64,000 nt of DNA from Clostridia bacterium (GTDB lineage Bacteria; Bacillota; Clostridia; Oscillospirales; Acutalibacteraceae). The notes beneath the pieces were generated by a model, which made no database searches, had not been told where the DNA came from, and saw only the letters and a list, made by a program, of their open reading frames with translations. Location: positions 26,486 through 90,485 of the forward strand of contig JAGAQV010000015.1 in the NCBI GenBank assembly GCA_017622555.1. Direction: 5' to 3'. The translations under genes and the position numbers were made by a program. Below are positions 8,623-15,518 of the stretch, piece after piece. Numbering within the stretch: the stretch's first letter is position 1; every line of letters begins with the position of its first letter.

Positions 8623-8632
8623 TGGTCGAGGT
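8623..8632 (+). other. attL core of the prophage (tRNA-Pro 3' end copy)
   Basis: TGGTCGAGGT is identical to 54407-54416, which is the CCA-bearing 3' end of tRNA-Pro(UGG) on the minus strand. The outer flank holds a tRNA-type terminator and the inner flank leads to the integrase. This sets prophage ends about 45.8 kb apart. Confidence 0.65.
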
Positions 8633-8735
8633 AGCGTTATAGTAATCAAGCGTAAATCCGCATAAATACTGGGTTTTTCGCAGCTATAAACAGTACATAT
8701 CCTTTGGTTACTATATGTTTTGTTAATCAAACTAA

Positions 8736-8797
8736 AAAAGTATTTAATTAACTTTAAATTTAATTACTTTAAAGTTAGTTATACACAATACTTTTTG
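8736..8797. repeat. Long AT-rich inverted repeat in the attL arm
   Basis: AAAAAGTATT...TTAACTTTAAA pairs with TTTAAAGTTAGTTA...AATACTTTTT across a short AT centre. It may be an integrase arm site or a terminator; it lies between attL and the integrase 3' end. Confidence 0.5.
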
Positions 8798-8811
8798 GTT
8801 AGATTTTAAAA

Positions 8812-8909
8812 TTATTCATTATTCATCAGCGAAGCGATTTCATCATTCATTATTCATTACGGAAATCCGTTTTAATGAATGATGAATATTGAATAATGAA
8901 GAATGAATA
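8812..8909. repeat. ATTATTCATTATTCAT-type palindromic repeat
   Basis: About 100 bp of reiterated ATTCATTATTCAT units whose right half (AATGAATGATGAAT, GAATAATGAA) is the complement of the left, giving a large imperfect hairpin. MITE-like in appearance; no gene. Confidence 0.5.
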
Positions 8910-8938
8910 GTACAAAATCAAAAATCCGCCGATTTTCA

Positions 8939-10459
8939 TCAGCGGATTTCCGATTTTGGTCGAGCGAAACCCTCAAAATCCGAACTTTTAAGGTATTTCT
9001 TTACATCGGATAAAGTGATTGTACTCTTTACACCCGAATTACTTGTATTATAGGTAATAATTATCTTCTTACCGCCTTTATCGTCTGTATCGAATACAAA
9101 AACTTTGTTTACAAGAGTGTCGATTATTCTTTGCTGATAATCGGGACTGTTTATATCGCCGTTGGTGAGTAAGTCGGTTAGCCAAAATTCTAACCGTTCT
9201 GCACTTACTAACGGCTTTTTATTTTCTTCTACGCTGATTTGCTTCATCAAGTCCGATTTCTGTGCGTTGAGGTCAAGAAGCCTATCTCCCACATCGTCAG
9301 TATCAATACCTTGCTCTACAAGTCGTAAGAGATTGCGTATGCTCGTCTGTGTGAGCTTTAATTCGTTTTGTAATGAAATTAGTCGGCTATGGTCGTTAAA
9401 CTCTTTCTCGGCTAATTCTGCGACTTTGTGGGCTATCTTACGAATAACCCCCGGCTGTAAAATTTTATTTATCGTTTCTTTAACTACTAACTGTTCAATC
9501 CAATCTTTTCGTTCTGCTGCCTTTTTACAAGTGCCTCGTTTCTTTCGGTCGCTACATTTATAATAATTGTAGATATTTCCTGTTTGGCTCGTACCACTTT
9601 CGCCGCACATTGAACTACCACAATGACCGCAGAATATTTTTCCTGTCAGCATATATTGAGCTGGTGCTTTCATTCGACCTGTCGTTCGCTTATTCCTTTT
9701 TAGCATTTCTTGAACTTTATCGAATGTTTCTCGGTCTATGATAGCCGGTACTCCGTTTTCAATTTCTAAATCGTTATATGAATATATACCTATATATTTC
9801 TTATTTACAAGAATACCCGATATACTACCTAAACGGAACGGCATACCTTTTACAGTACGATAACCTTTTTCATTTAATATATCAACTATTTGCCGTTGAG
9901 TTTTACCATTTGCGTATAAATCGAATATCTCTCTAACTATAGGTGCTGTAGCTGGGTCTATCTCAAATTTCTTATCAGCCGTTTTACGATAACCCAAAGG
10001 CATATAACCGCCTGTTATCATACATTTAAGAGCGTTTTCGTGCATACCTCGTTTGATACCTCGGGAGAGGTTTTCCGAATAGTATTCAGCCATACCCTCT
10101 AAAACAGACTCAAGGATAATTCCCTCTGGCTCGTCAGTTATGGATTGTTCAGTATAAAATAATCTAACACCGTTCTTTTTGAGTTGTGCCTTATAATGTG
10201 CAGAATCGTATCTGTTTCGGGCAAAACGGTCGAGTGTGTACATAATGACCGCTTGGAAGTGTCCTTTTGCACTGTCTTTAATTAGTCGTTGAAAATCGTC
10301 CCTCTTGTCTGTTTTACCAGACATAGCTCTGTCAACATATTCACCAATTATAGTTATATTGTTTTGTTCTGCATACGCTCTACATTTACGGATTTGACCC
10401 TCGATAGATTCTTCTCGTTGGTTGTGGCTCGAATAACGAGCATAAATTACACCATTCAT
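8939..10459 (-). CDS. int: Large serine recombinase (prophage integrase)
   Basis: 506-residue large serine integrase. Domains: catalytic resolvase domain at about 1-150 (VIYARYSSHNQREESIEGQ with the nucleophile serine, TLDRFARNRYDS), recombinase domain at about 160-280 (GYMPLGYRKT, YANGKTQRQIVDILN), zinc ribbon CGHCG...C...C at about 290-330, coiled coil at about 350-430. It is transcribed leftward toward attL. It is unusual because the att core lies in a tRNA gene, a target more typical of tyrosine integrases. Confidence 0.93.
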   Translation of the reverse strand: MNGVIYARYSSHNQREESIEGQIRKCRAYAEQNNITIIGEYVDRAMSGKTDKRDDFQRLIKDSAKGHFQAVIMYTLDRFARNRYDSAHYKAQLKKNGVRLFYTEQSITDEPEGIILESVLEGMAEYYSENLSRGIKRGMHENALKCMITGGYMPLGYRKTADKKFEIDPATAPIVREIFDLYANGKTQRQIVDILNEKGYRTVKGMPFRLGSISGILVNKKYIGIYSYNDLEIENGVPAIIDRETFDKVQEMLKRNKRTTGRMKAPAQYMLTGKIFCGHCGSSMCGESGTSQTGNIYNYYKCSDRKKRGTCKKAAERKDWIEQLVVKETINKILQPGVIRKIAHKVAELAEKEFNDHSRLISLQNELKLTQTSIRNLLRLVEQGIDTDDVGDRLLDLNAQKSDLMKQISVEENKKPLVSAERLEFWLTDLLTNGDINSPDYQQRIIDTLVNKVFVFDTDDKGGKKIIITYNTSNSGVKSTITLSDVKKYLKSSDFEGFARPKSEIR

Positions 10460-10470
10460 AACATACCTCT

Positions 10471-10778
10471 TTTGTTACATTTTCTGTTACAAAAACTCTA
10501 AAATCTGTTACAGAAAGTGTCCATAAACTCATTTTGCGGTTTTCAATTTGCACCGCTTTATCATTCAAAATGTGTAACAAATAAAAGTTTCTGTAACAAA
10601 ATGGACAGAAAGTGTAACACTAAAAACCCTTATTTTAAGCGGTTTCGTGGCACTTTTGTTACACAAACCATTTTCTTTTTCTAATTTTTATAGAGAATAA
10701 AATAATACATATAAAATAGTAAGAAAATAATATTATAAAGAATTTGCCAAAAGTTTTTGGTTTCTGTAACAAACGACC
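10471..10778. repeat. TGTWACA repeat array, copy 1 (early region)
   Basis: About 310 bp without a gene, between integrase and repressor. It holds eight TGTTACA/TGTAACA heptamers, several as TTTCTGTAACAAA. It is homologous to 33159-33470: a 26-nt stretch (10654-10679 and 33342-33367) is identical, and both end in an AT-rich stretch plus GGTTTCTGTAACAAAC. The 17-nt core at 10626-10642 is present in copy 2 in inverted orientation. Possible roles are replication iterons, recombinase sites or operators. Confidence 0.75.
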
Positions 10779-11246
10779 TTAATTCGAGGTCGCTTTTATT
10801 TTCTCATATTCATCGGCAGCAGCCGCTATAACTCTGGATTTACCTACTAAATTTAGTTTGTCGAACATAGACAGTAATTCCATTATTGCAGACATATCTT
10901 CCTCGTCCTTTATAGACACCGAACGGATTTCTCCGTTTTCTGTTGAGTGAGTAAGACCAAGCAGACGGTCAACCAATGCTTGTTTATCGCTATCACAAAG
11001 CTGGTACTGATGAATTAAGTCATTCCATTTAACAGGTTGTTGAAAAGCAGTTCTACCCAATATGTAATCAGCCGACACATCGAAAAAGTCAGCAATCTCG
11101 ACTATGAATTTTTGGTATGAGTGCATCTTTCCGCTTTTCCATTCGCTAACGGCAGTTGGTTGTAAGCCTAAAGCAGAGGTAAGGTCGCTATTTTTAATAC
11201 CTCGTTCTTCAATTAAACCGAGTATTCTTTCAACGCATTTATTCAT
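10779..11246 (-). CDS. CI-like XRE-family phage repressor
   Basis: 155 residues. The N-terminal helix-turn-helix (NSDLTSALGLQPTAVSEWKS) is followed by a DVSADYILGR segment and a C-terminal oligomerisation region without a LexA-type peptidase domain. It is divergent from the early operon and separated from it by promoters carrying TTAGAAATTTTCTAA palindromes, which are probably its operators. It is likely the lysogeny repressor. Confidence 0.85.
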   Translation of the reverse strand: MNKCVERILGLIEERGIKNSDLTSALGLQPTAVSEWKSGKMHSYQKFIVEIADFFDVSADYILGRTAFQQPVKWNDLIHQYQLCDSDKQALVDRLLGLTHSTENGEIRSVSIKDEEDMSAIMELLSMFDKLNLVGKSRVIAAAADEYEKIKATSN

Positions 11247-11270
11247 TAAAACACCTCATTTTGAAAATAA

Positions 11271-11322
11271 TTAGAAATTTTCTAAAATAATGCTTGACAA
11301 ATTAGAAAATTTCTATTATAAT
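11271..11322 (+). promoter_or_regulatory. Early rightward promoter with CI-type operators
   Basis: TTGACA (11294-11299), 17-bp spacer, TATAAT (11317-11322). The spacer contains TTAGAAAATTTCTAT, and a perfect palindrome TTAGAAATTTTCTAA lies at 11271-11285. A half-site TTAGAAATTT occurs again at about 11461. The same promoter-operator design recurs at 35705. Confidence 0.85.
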
Positions 11323-11365
11323 CGTAATTGTAAATCGAAAGTTGCTAAAAGACAATACAAAACCG

Positions 11366-11395
11366 ACCCTCTAAAATGGCTAAATTTTGAGGGGT
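11366..11395 (+). terminator. Leader hairpin downstream of the early promoter
   Basis: ACCCTC...AAAAT pairs with ATTTT..GAGGGGT, then a T-rich stretch, about 45 nt after the early promoter and before the first gene. It could be an attenuator. Confidence 0.45.
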
Positions 11396-11491
11396 GTGTT
11401 TCTTATTACCTAATTGCAATCGTAATTGTAACACAAGGTTAGAATTTTGTCAAGTGATGATTAGAAATTTAACAAGTCTGGAGGTGAACGA

Positions 11492-11704
11492 ATGAATGTC
11501 CGTGAAAGATTGAAAGCTCTCGGTAAAACGCAGAATTGGCTTATCGTTGAAATGAAAAAGCACGATGTCAGCGTACTTACATCGGAATTTAGCAACATTC
11601 TAAACGGTGTGCTTACTACTCCGAAAGCCGAGAGAGTTCTTAACCTTTGCGACAAAATCCTTACCGAATACGAAAAGGAGGTCGGAAAAAGTGCCGGAGG
11701 TTAA
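11492..11704 (+). CDS. Small phage early protein, HTH-like
   Basis: 70-residue protein starting after TCTGGAGGTG. The pattern MNVRERLKALGKTQNWLIVEM resembles small helix-turn-helix proteins at the start of clostridial phage early operons (Cro/antirepressor position). First gene of the rightward early operon; a Cro-like role is inferred from position. Confidence 0.55.
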   Translation: MNVRERLKALGKTQNWLIVEMKKHDVSVLTSEFSNILNGVLTTPKAERVLNLCDKILTEYEKEVGKSAGG

Positions 11705-11858
11705 ATTGACAGATTGGCAAATTAAAAACCTTGCCATTCCGTTGGTGAGCAAGGTTGCAGAACAGGTACAAGAGTTCTACGCAAAGCCAGAAAATGAACA
11801 ACGATTTAGAAAATGGTACGAGGAAACCTACGGTAAGCCTGTGCCTCAAGGAGTGTGA
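11691..11858 (+). CDS. Small conserved phage protein
   Basis: 55 residues from a GTG start after AAAGGAGG; overlaps the upstream gene by 14 nt. Sequence of the type LTDWQIKNLAIPLVSKVAEQVQEFY...FRKWYEETYG, common in clostridial prophages. Function unknown. Confidence 0.6.
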   Translation: MPEVKLTDWQIKNLAIPLVSKVAEQVQEFYAKPENEQRFRKWYEETYGKPVPQGV

Positions 11859-12395
11859 TTGAAAATGGCTTCGACAAAATCTCCTAAAAGGAAGCTGAAA
11901 ATTGTAATGCCCTACATAATTCTTATTGGTATTGTTCTTGTAATCTTCGGTATAGGATTTTTAATCGGTAGATTATGTATTCCTACCAAAGCGATAGACA
12001 ATACCACGCAAACAATTAACTCGACTGTTTCAACCACTGATGAAACAATCGCAGAAACAGAGCCACCTATCGAATGGCTTGAATTTAGAGCTACCGCTTA
12101 TTGCCCTTGCGAAAAGTGTTGCGGTAAGTGGGCGACATTAAGACCTAAAGACGAGAACGGACAAACCATTGTTTATGGTGCAACAGGTATTGTTTTGCAG
12201 TCGGGAGTAAGTATTGCTGCTGACACAAGTATTTACCCAATAGGTACAGTTCTTGAAATTCAAGGTTTTGGTGAGTTTATTGTTCAAGACAGAGGCGGCT
12301 CAATCAAAGGGAATCGAGTAGATATATATTTCGATACCCACGATGAAGCGGTTGATTTTGGAGTTCAAGTAGTGAAAGTTCGAGTTATAAAATGA
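11859..12395 (+). CDS. Membrane-anchored 3D-domain (lytic transglycosylase-like) protein
   Basis: 178 residues: basic N-terminus, one membrane helix (about 17-38), a Thr/Ser-rich linker, then a 3D domain (about 75-178) with ATAYCPCEKCCG, the IAADTSIYPIGT segment and VQDRGGSIKGNRVDIYF holding the conserved aspartates. Such domains act on peptidoglycan. Placement in the early operon, directly upstream of the remote DGR target gene, is unusual. The start is TTG at 11859 (AGGAG, 5 nt) or ATG at 11865. Confidence 0.75.
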   Translation: MKMASTKSPKRKLKIVMPYIILIGIVLVIFGIGFLIGRLCIPTKAIDNTTQTINSTVSTTDETIAETEPPIEWLEFRATAYCPCEKCCGKWATLRPKDENGQTIVYGATGIVLQSGVSIAADTSIYPIGTVLEIQGFGEFIVQDRGGSIKGNRVDIYFDTHDEAVDFGVQVVKVRVIK

Positions 12396-12492
12396 AAAAC
12401 CGCCTTTACCGATGCCCCGGTGAAAAGCGGTCTGGAAAAATATCCTACATCATTATATCACAAACTTTACGAAAAAGAAAGAGGTTTTTAGA

Positions 12493-12621
12493 ATGTCGGA
12501 AAATAATCCTGTGGTATGTCTTTGTTGGAATTGCGGCAAAGAAATCCACGCTGACGAAAGACAGAATTTCGTAAATGAAGAAATGTGGTGCAACGAATGT
12601 GCCGGAAATGGAGAAAACTAA
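12493..12621 (+). CDS. Small CxxC zinc-ribbon protein
   Basis: 42-residue protein with two cysteine pairs, CWNCG and CNECAG, forming a probable zinc knuckle. Its stop overlaps the ATG of the next gene (TAATG), so the two are translationally coupled. Function unknown; the pairing may be functional for the hypervariable protein. Confidence 0.6.
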   Translation: MSENNPVVCLCWNCGKEIHADERQNFVNEEMWCNECAGNGEN

Positions 12622-13166
12622 TGGAAAACTTAAATGTATTAAATATCGGTGAACGCTTTGAGTTCAAAGGTTTCGAGTGGAAAGTTCTTGATAAAGACGA
12701 AAGCGGTATCTTCGCTGTAATGACAGACTTTTGGCAGACACTTCCGTTCGATACGAACAACTGTAACAACTGGGAAAAATCTTCCCTCCGCAGAGTTCTT
12801 AATAGTGAATTTCTTGACATCATCGGCAAGAAAAATCTTGTTCCTGTCGAGAGCGACCTTATTGCCGATAACGGCGATAGAGCCTACGGTAAAACAACCG
12901 ATTATATCACTATTCTTTCTTGCGACCAGATTAGAAAGTATTTCGGTCTTGTTCCTAAATACGAAAGCGATTGGTCTTGGACACTTACTCCGTGGTCGTG
13001 CATCTCTGGTGGCGCTAACCGTGTTCGTTCTGTTTATCCGACAGGTACCATCTACGACTACGGTGCGAGCAACAGTAACGGAGTCGCCCCAGCTTGTAAA
13101 TTCGCATCTTCTAATCTTAAATTGTGCCGACAGGCACATCTCGTAGAGGTTGACGGCGATGAATAA
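12621..13166 (+). CDS. Remote DGR target: hypervariable DUF6273-like (C-type-lectin-fold) protein
   Basis: 181-residue protein with the DUF6273 pattern: FEFKGFEWKVLD, WEKSSLRRVLNSEFL, DYITILSCDQIRKYF, WSWTLTPWSC and GVAPACKF. The C-terminal 35 codons are a variable repeat of the DGR located 38 kb downstream. There is no signal peptide or membrane helix. The start was chosen at the ATG after GGAGAAAACTA; it overlaps the zinc-ribbon stop by 1 nt and the methyltransferase start by 8 nt. Its early-operon position suggests an intracellular or host-takeover role rather than a virion receptor-binding role, but that is inference. Confidence 0.88.
   Translation: MENLNVLNIGERFEFKGFEWKVLDKDESGIFAVMTDFWQTLPFDTNNCNNWEKSSLRRVLNSEFLDIIGKKNLVPVESDLIADNGDRAYGKTTDYITILSCDQIRKYFGLVPKYESDWSWTLTPWSCISGGANRVRSVYPTGTIYDYGASNSNGVAPACKFASSNLKLCRQAHLVEVDGDE
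12994..13097 (+). repeat. DGR variable repeat VR2 (remote)
   Basis: 104-bp segment aligning without gaps to the template repeat at 50796-50899. There are 16 differences, all at template adenines (of 35); none of the 69 non-A positions differs. The reading frame matches VR1 (Cys at the 5' end, GVAPAC at the 3' end). This pattern is the signature of adenine mutagenesis and retrohoming. Confidence 0.95.
13123..13138. promoter_or_regulatory. DGR target hairpin downstream of VR2 (GACA loop)
   Basis: TGTGCC-GACA-GGCACA, a 6-bp stem with a 4-nt loop, 25 nt after VR2 and inside the coding sequence. The equivalent hairpin after VR1 has an unrelated stem sequence but the same GACA loop, fitting the GRNA loop of known DGR target cruciforms. 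Confidence 0.85.
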
Positions 13167-13920
13167 TTGTTTTCGTAAGAACGGTGTAGCGTTGTTCAAT
13201 CAAGACTGTTTGGAAGTGCTACATTCGTTCCCAGACGAAAGCATTGATTTAATTGTGACAGACCCCCCCTATACTACAACACCCCGAGGTAACGCTGGTA
13301 ATAGTGGAGGAATGTTACAAAAGAAAATCAATAAGGACGGAAAGGTCTTTACCCACAACAGTATTACGGCTCTCGAATATGCTCCCGAGTTTTATCGTTT
13401 ACTCAAAGACGGTAGCCATTGTTACATAATGACGAATCATATACACCTTATCGAATTTCTTAATACCTTTACTGATTTGCGAACTGACGAGGAACGAAAG
13501 CAAGGTAAGAAACCCTACGGCTTTCATTTTATCAAAAGTTTGATTTGGAACAAAGGTAACAAGATACAAGGTCAGTTTTATATGAGCCAATTTGAGTATA
13601 TTTTATTCTTCCGAAAAGGACGAGGGGTAAAAATCAATAACTGTGGAACGGCTGATATTCTCGATATACCGAATAAGAAAACTAAAGGTGCAGACGGTAA
13701 AAATCTACACGATACCGAAAAGCCTGTAGAACTTATGAAAATACTTATCGAAAATTCAAGTCAACCAAACCAAATTGTATTAGACCCTTTTGCCGGGATA
13801 GGCGGTGTGCCAAGAGCTTGTATTCAAAGCGGTCGTAAATGTATTGCTTGTGAAATAGACCCTACCTACTGCGAAACAATGACTGAGTTAGTGGAGAGTG
13901 AAACATTATGCAAGTTATAA
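13159..13920 (+). CDS. Site-specific DNA methyltransferase (N4/N6, DPPY type)
   Basis: 253 residues of the DNA amino-methyltransferase family. Catalytic motif IV TDPPY lies near residues 34-38 and SAM-binding motif I LDPFAGIGG near residue 213, so the order is the beta class. A target-recognition region lies between. No restriction partner is seen nearby; it probably protects phage DNA. The ATG at 13159 overlaps the DGR target gene. Confidence 0.88.
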   Translation: MNNCFRKNGVALFNQDCLEVLHSFPDESIDLIVTDPPYTTTPRGNAGNSGGMLQKKINKDGKVFTHNSITALEYAPEFYRLLKDGSHCYIMTNHIHLIEFLNTFTDLRTDEERKQGKKPYGFHFIKSLIWNKGNKIQGQFYMSQFEYILFFRKGRGVKINNCGTADILDIPNKKTKGADGKNLHDTEKPVELMKILIENSSQPNQIVLDPFAGIGGVPRACIQSGRKCIACEIDPTYCETMTELVESETLCKL

Positions 13921-14153
13921 CAGTAGAAGACTGTCGCAATTTGCGAGAGCGATTTATGGAGTTCGCTAACCGACAAGAGCAACACGCTTTTCCTTTTCTT
14001 GCGATGATAAATCTTCGCTTGGACACAACGCTTGAGGCAATCGAAAAAGACGGCGAAGTTAAAAATCAAAAAGATATAAACGCTATGTTTCGTGTTGTTC
14101 TACGAGTTATGGGCGAAGACTACTCGGCTTACAAGGAGAACTTAAATGAATAA
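13908..14153 (+). CDS. Phage hypothetical protein
   Basis: 81 residues, predicted mainly helical (ITVEDCRNLRERFMEFANRQ). Overlaps both neighbours by a few nucleotides. Not recognised. Confidence 0.55.
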   Translation: MQVITVEDCRNLRERFMEFANRQEQHAFPFLAMINLRLDTTLEAIEKDGEVKNQKDINAMFRVVLRVMGEDYSAYKENLNE

Positions 14154-14547
14154 TAAAAAATTAGGTAACGAGTTTGAACGAGCGTTATGTGAATTGTTAT
14201 TCAATAAAGGCTTTTGGGTACATAATTTCGCAAACAAGACAACAGGTCAACCGGCAGATATAATTGCCTGTAAAAATAAAATTGCACTGTTGATTGATGC
14301 AAAAGAGTGTACTCGGGACAGTTACGATACCCGGAGAATAGAGGAAAACCAGAAAAATTCAATGTTTCTTTGGGAGCAGTGCGGAAATGGTTTAGGCTAT
14401 TTCGCTCTAAAACTTTCCGATGAAACTATCTATATGATTAACCATAATGCTATGTTACTTGCTCGGCAGCACAAAAGAACGCTAAATAAAAACGACATAA
14501 TTGCACTTGGAATACCTTTTAAAGATTGGTTGGTGCAGTTTGAATGA
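14146..14547 (+). CDS. RecU/Hjc-like Holliday junction resolvase
   Basis: 133 residues with a PD-(D/E)xK nuclease core: GNEFERALCELL, then PADIIACKNKIALLIDAKE. The size and motifs match phage Holliday-junction resolvases that process recombination or replication intermediates. It fits the polymerase/ERF/YqaJ recombination module downstream. Confidence 0.75.
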   Translation: MNNKKLGNEFERALCELLFNKGFWVHNFANKTTGQPADIIACKNKIALLIDAKECTRDSYDTRRIEENQKNSMFLWEQCGNGLGYFALKLSDETIYMINHNAMLLARQHKRTLNKNDIIALGIPFKDWLVQFE

Positions 14548-15518
14548 GAGAGCCAAATACGCAATATATTTTATCTCTTTCTTATGGTAAGGATAGTTTG
14601 GCTTGTCTTGAGGCGATACGCTTACTCGGTTTGCCTCTTGACAGAATAGTACACGCTGAAATATGGGCGACTGATACTATACCGGCTGACTTACCGCCTA
14701 TGGTCGATTTTAAGCAGAAAGCAGACTGTATTATCGAGGAAAGGTATGGTATTACGGTCGAACATATCTGTGCGACCCGAGAGAGAGAGAGAGAGGAACG
14801 ACTCTCATACGAAAAGCAATTCTACACCTTGCGGTTTAACAAAGAACGACAAGATTACAGTTTGTACGGATTCCCTGTACGAAAAGGACAATGGTGTACT
14901 TCCAAACTCAAAACAGAAGTCCTCACCAAGTTCTTTAATCAAAGTAACATACGAAATGCTGTTCTACGAGATACCGACAAGGGTAACGAAAAACAGTCGT
15001 TTTCAAGACGGAATAGTGGGTTTTCCGATACGAGCGATGCCGTGGTGCAATTCCCGATTGAAAACACGACCGTTGAACAAAGTGCTTTTTCTCAATGCCC
15101 CAAGCACAAGGGGCATAAAACAAATATTGTGCAGTATCTCGGCATAGCAGCAGACGAGCCAGAAAGAATAGAGCGACATACCAAACAAGGCATAATTTTA
15201 CCTCTGGTCGAACTCGGTTGGGACGAACAGATGTGTCGTAAATGGTGTGAAGAAAACGATTTGTTATCGCCTATTTATACTACCGCAACACGAGGCGGTT
15301 GTTGGTTTTGTCATAATCAAGGTGTCGAGCAGTTACGACTTTTGCGAAAAGATTACCCAGAATATTGGGAACTTATGCTCAAATGGGATAACGACAGTCC
15401 TGTTACTTTCCACCCAGACGGACATACAGTACACGATTTTGAGAAAAGGTTTGCTGCCGAAGACAAAGGGCTTATAAAAGCCGGAGATACAAAGTTTAGG
15501 TGGAAACAAGTTCTTTGA
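14544..15518 (+). CDS. PAPS reductase-like protein (mosaic ORF)
   Basis: 324 residues. The N-terminus has the N-type ATP-pyrophosphatase loop SLSYGKDSLACLE; the C-terminal half has LGIAADEPERIERH and GGCWFCHNQG. Phage relatives are thought to act in thiol or DNA-modification chemistry. The middle (about 14940-15090) is odd: a neighbouring frame, not the ORF frame, encodes a second copy of the conserved GFPxR...WCxSxLKT segment already present in frame at about 14868-14930. The ORF therefore carries an out-of-frame homologous insert. A (GA)8 tract lies at 14779-14794. Confidence 0.75.
   Translation: MREPNTQYILSLSYGKDSLACLEAIRLLGLPLDRIVHAEIWATDTIPADLPPMVDFKQKADCIIEERYGITVEHICATREREREERLSYEKQFYTLRFNKERQDYSLYGFPVRKGQWCTSKLKTEVLTKFFNQSNIRNAVLRDTDKGNEKQSFSRRNSGFSDTSDAVVQFPIENTTVEQSAFSQCPKHKGHKTNIVQYLGIAADEPERIERHTKQGIILPLVELGWDEQMCRKWCEENDLLSPIYTTATRGGCWFCHNQGVEQLRLLRKDYPEYWELMLKWDNDSPVTFHPDGHTVHDFEKRFAAEDKGLIKAGDTKFRWKQVL

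Noticed and set aside
8524-8730. Protein-coding gene on the minus strand across the attL region
   Set aside because: The frame reads through a tRNA 3' end and its terminator; it is a chance translation of non-coding sequence.
8956-8963. Second TGGTCGAG match near the integrase stop as possible attL
   Set aside because: Only 8 bp match and it lies inside the integrase coding end; the 10-bp copy at 8623 is longer and is flanked by a tRNA-type terminator on the host side.
10471-10778. CRISPR array
   Set aside because: The TGTWACA units are 7-13 bp, irregularly spaced and in both orientations; no uniform 28-37 bp repeats or spacers, and no cas genes in the window.
12392-12574. 60-codon frame after the 3D-domain gene
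   Set aside because: It lies over the 42-residue zinc-ribbon gene in another frame, has no ribosome site fit and no protein-like composition.
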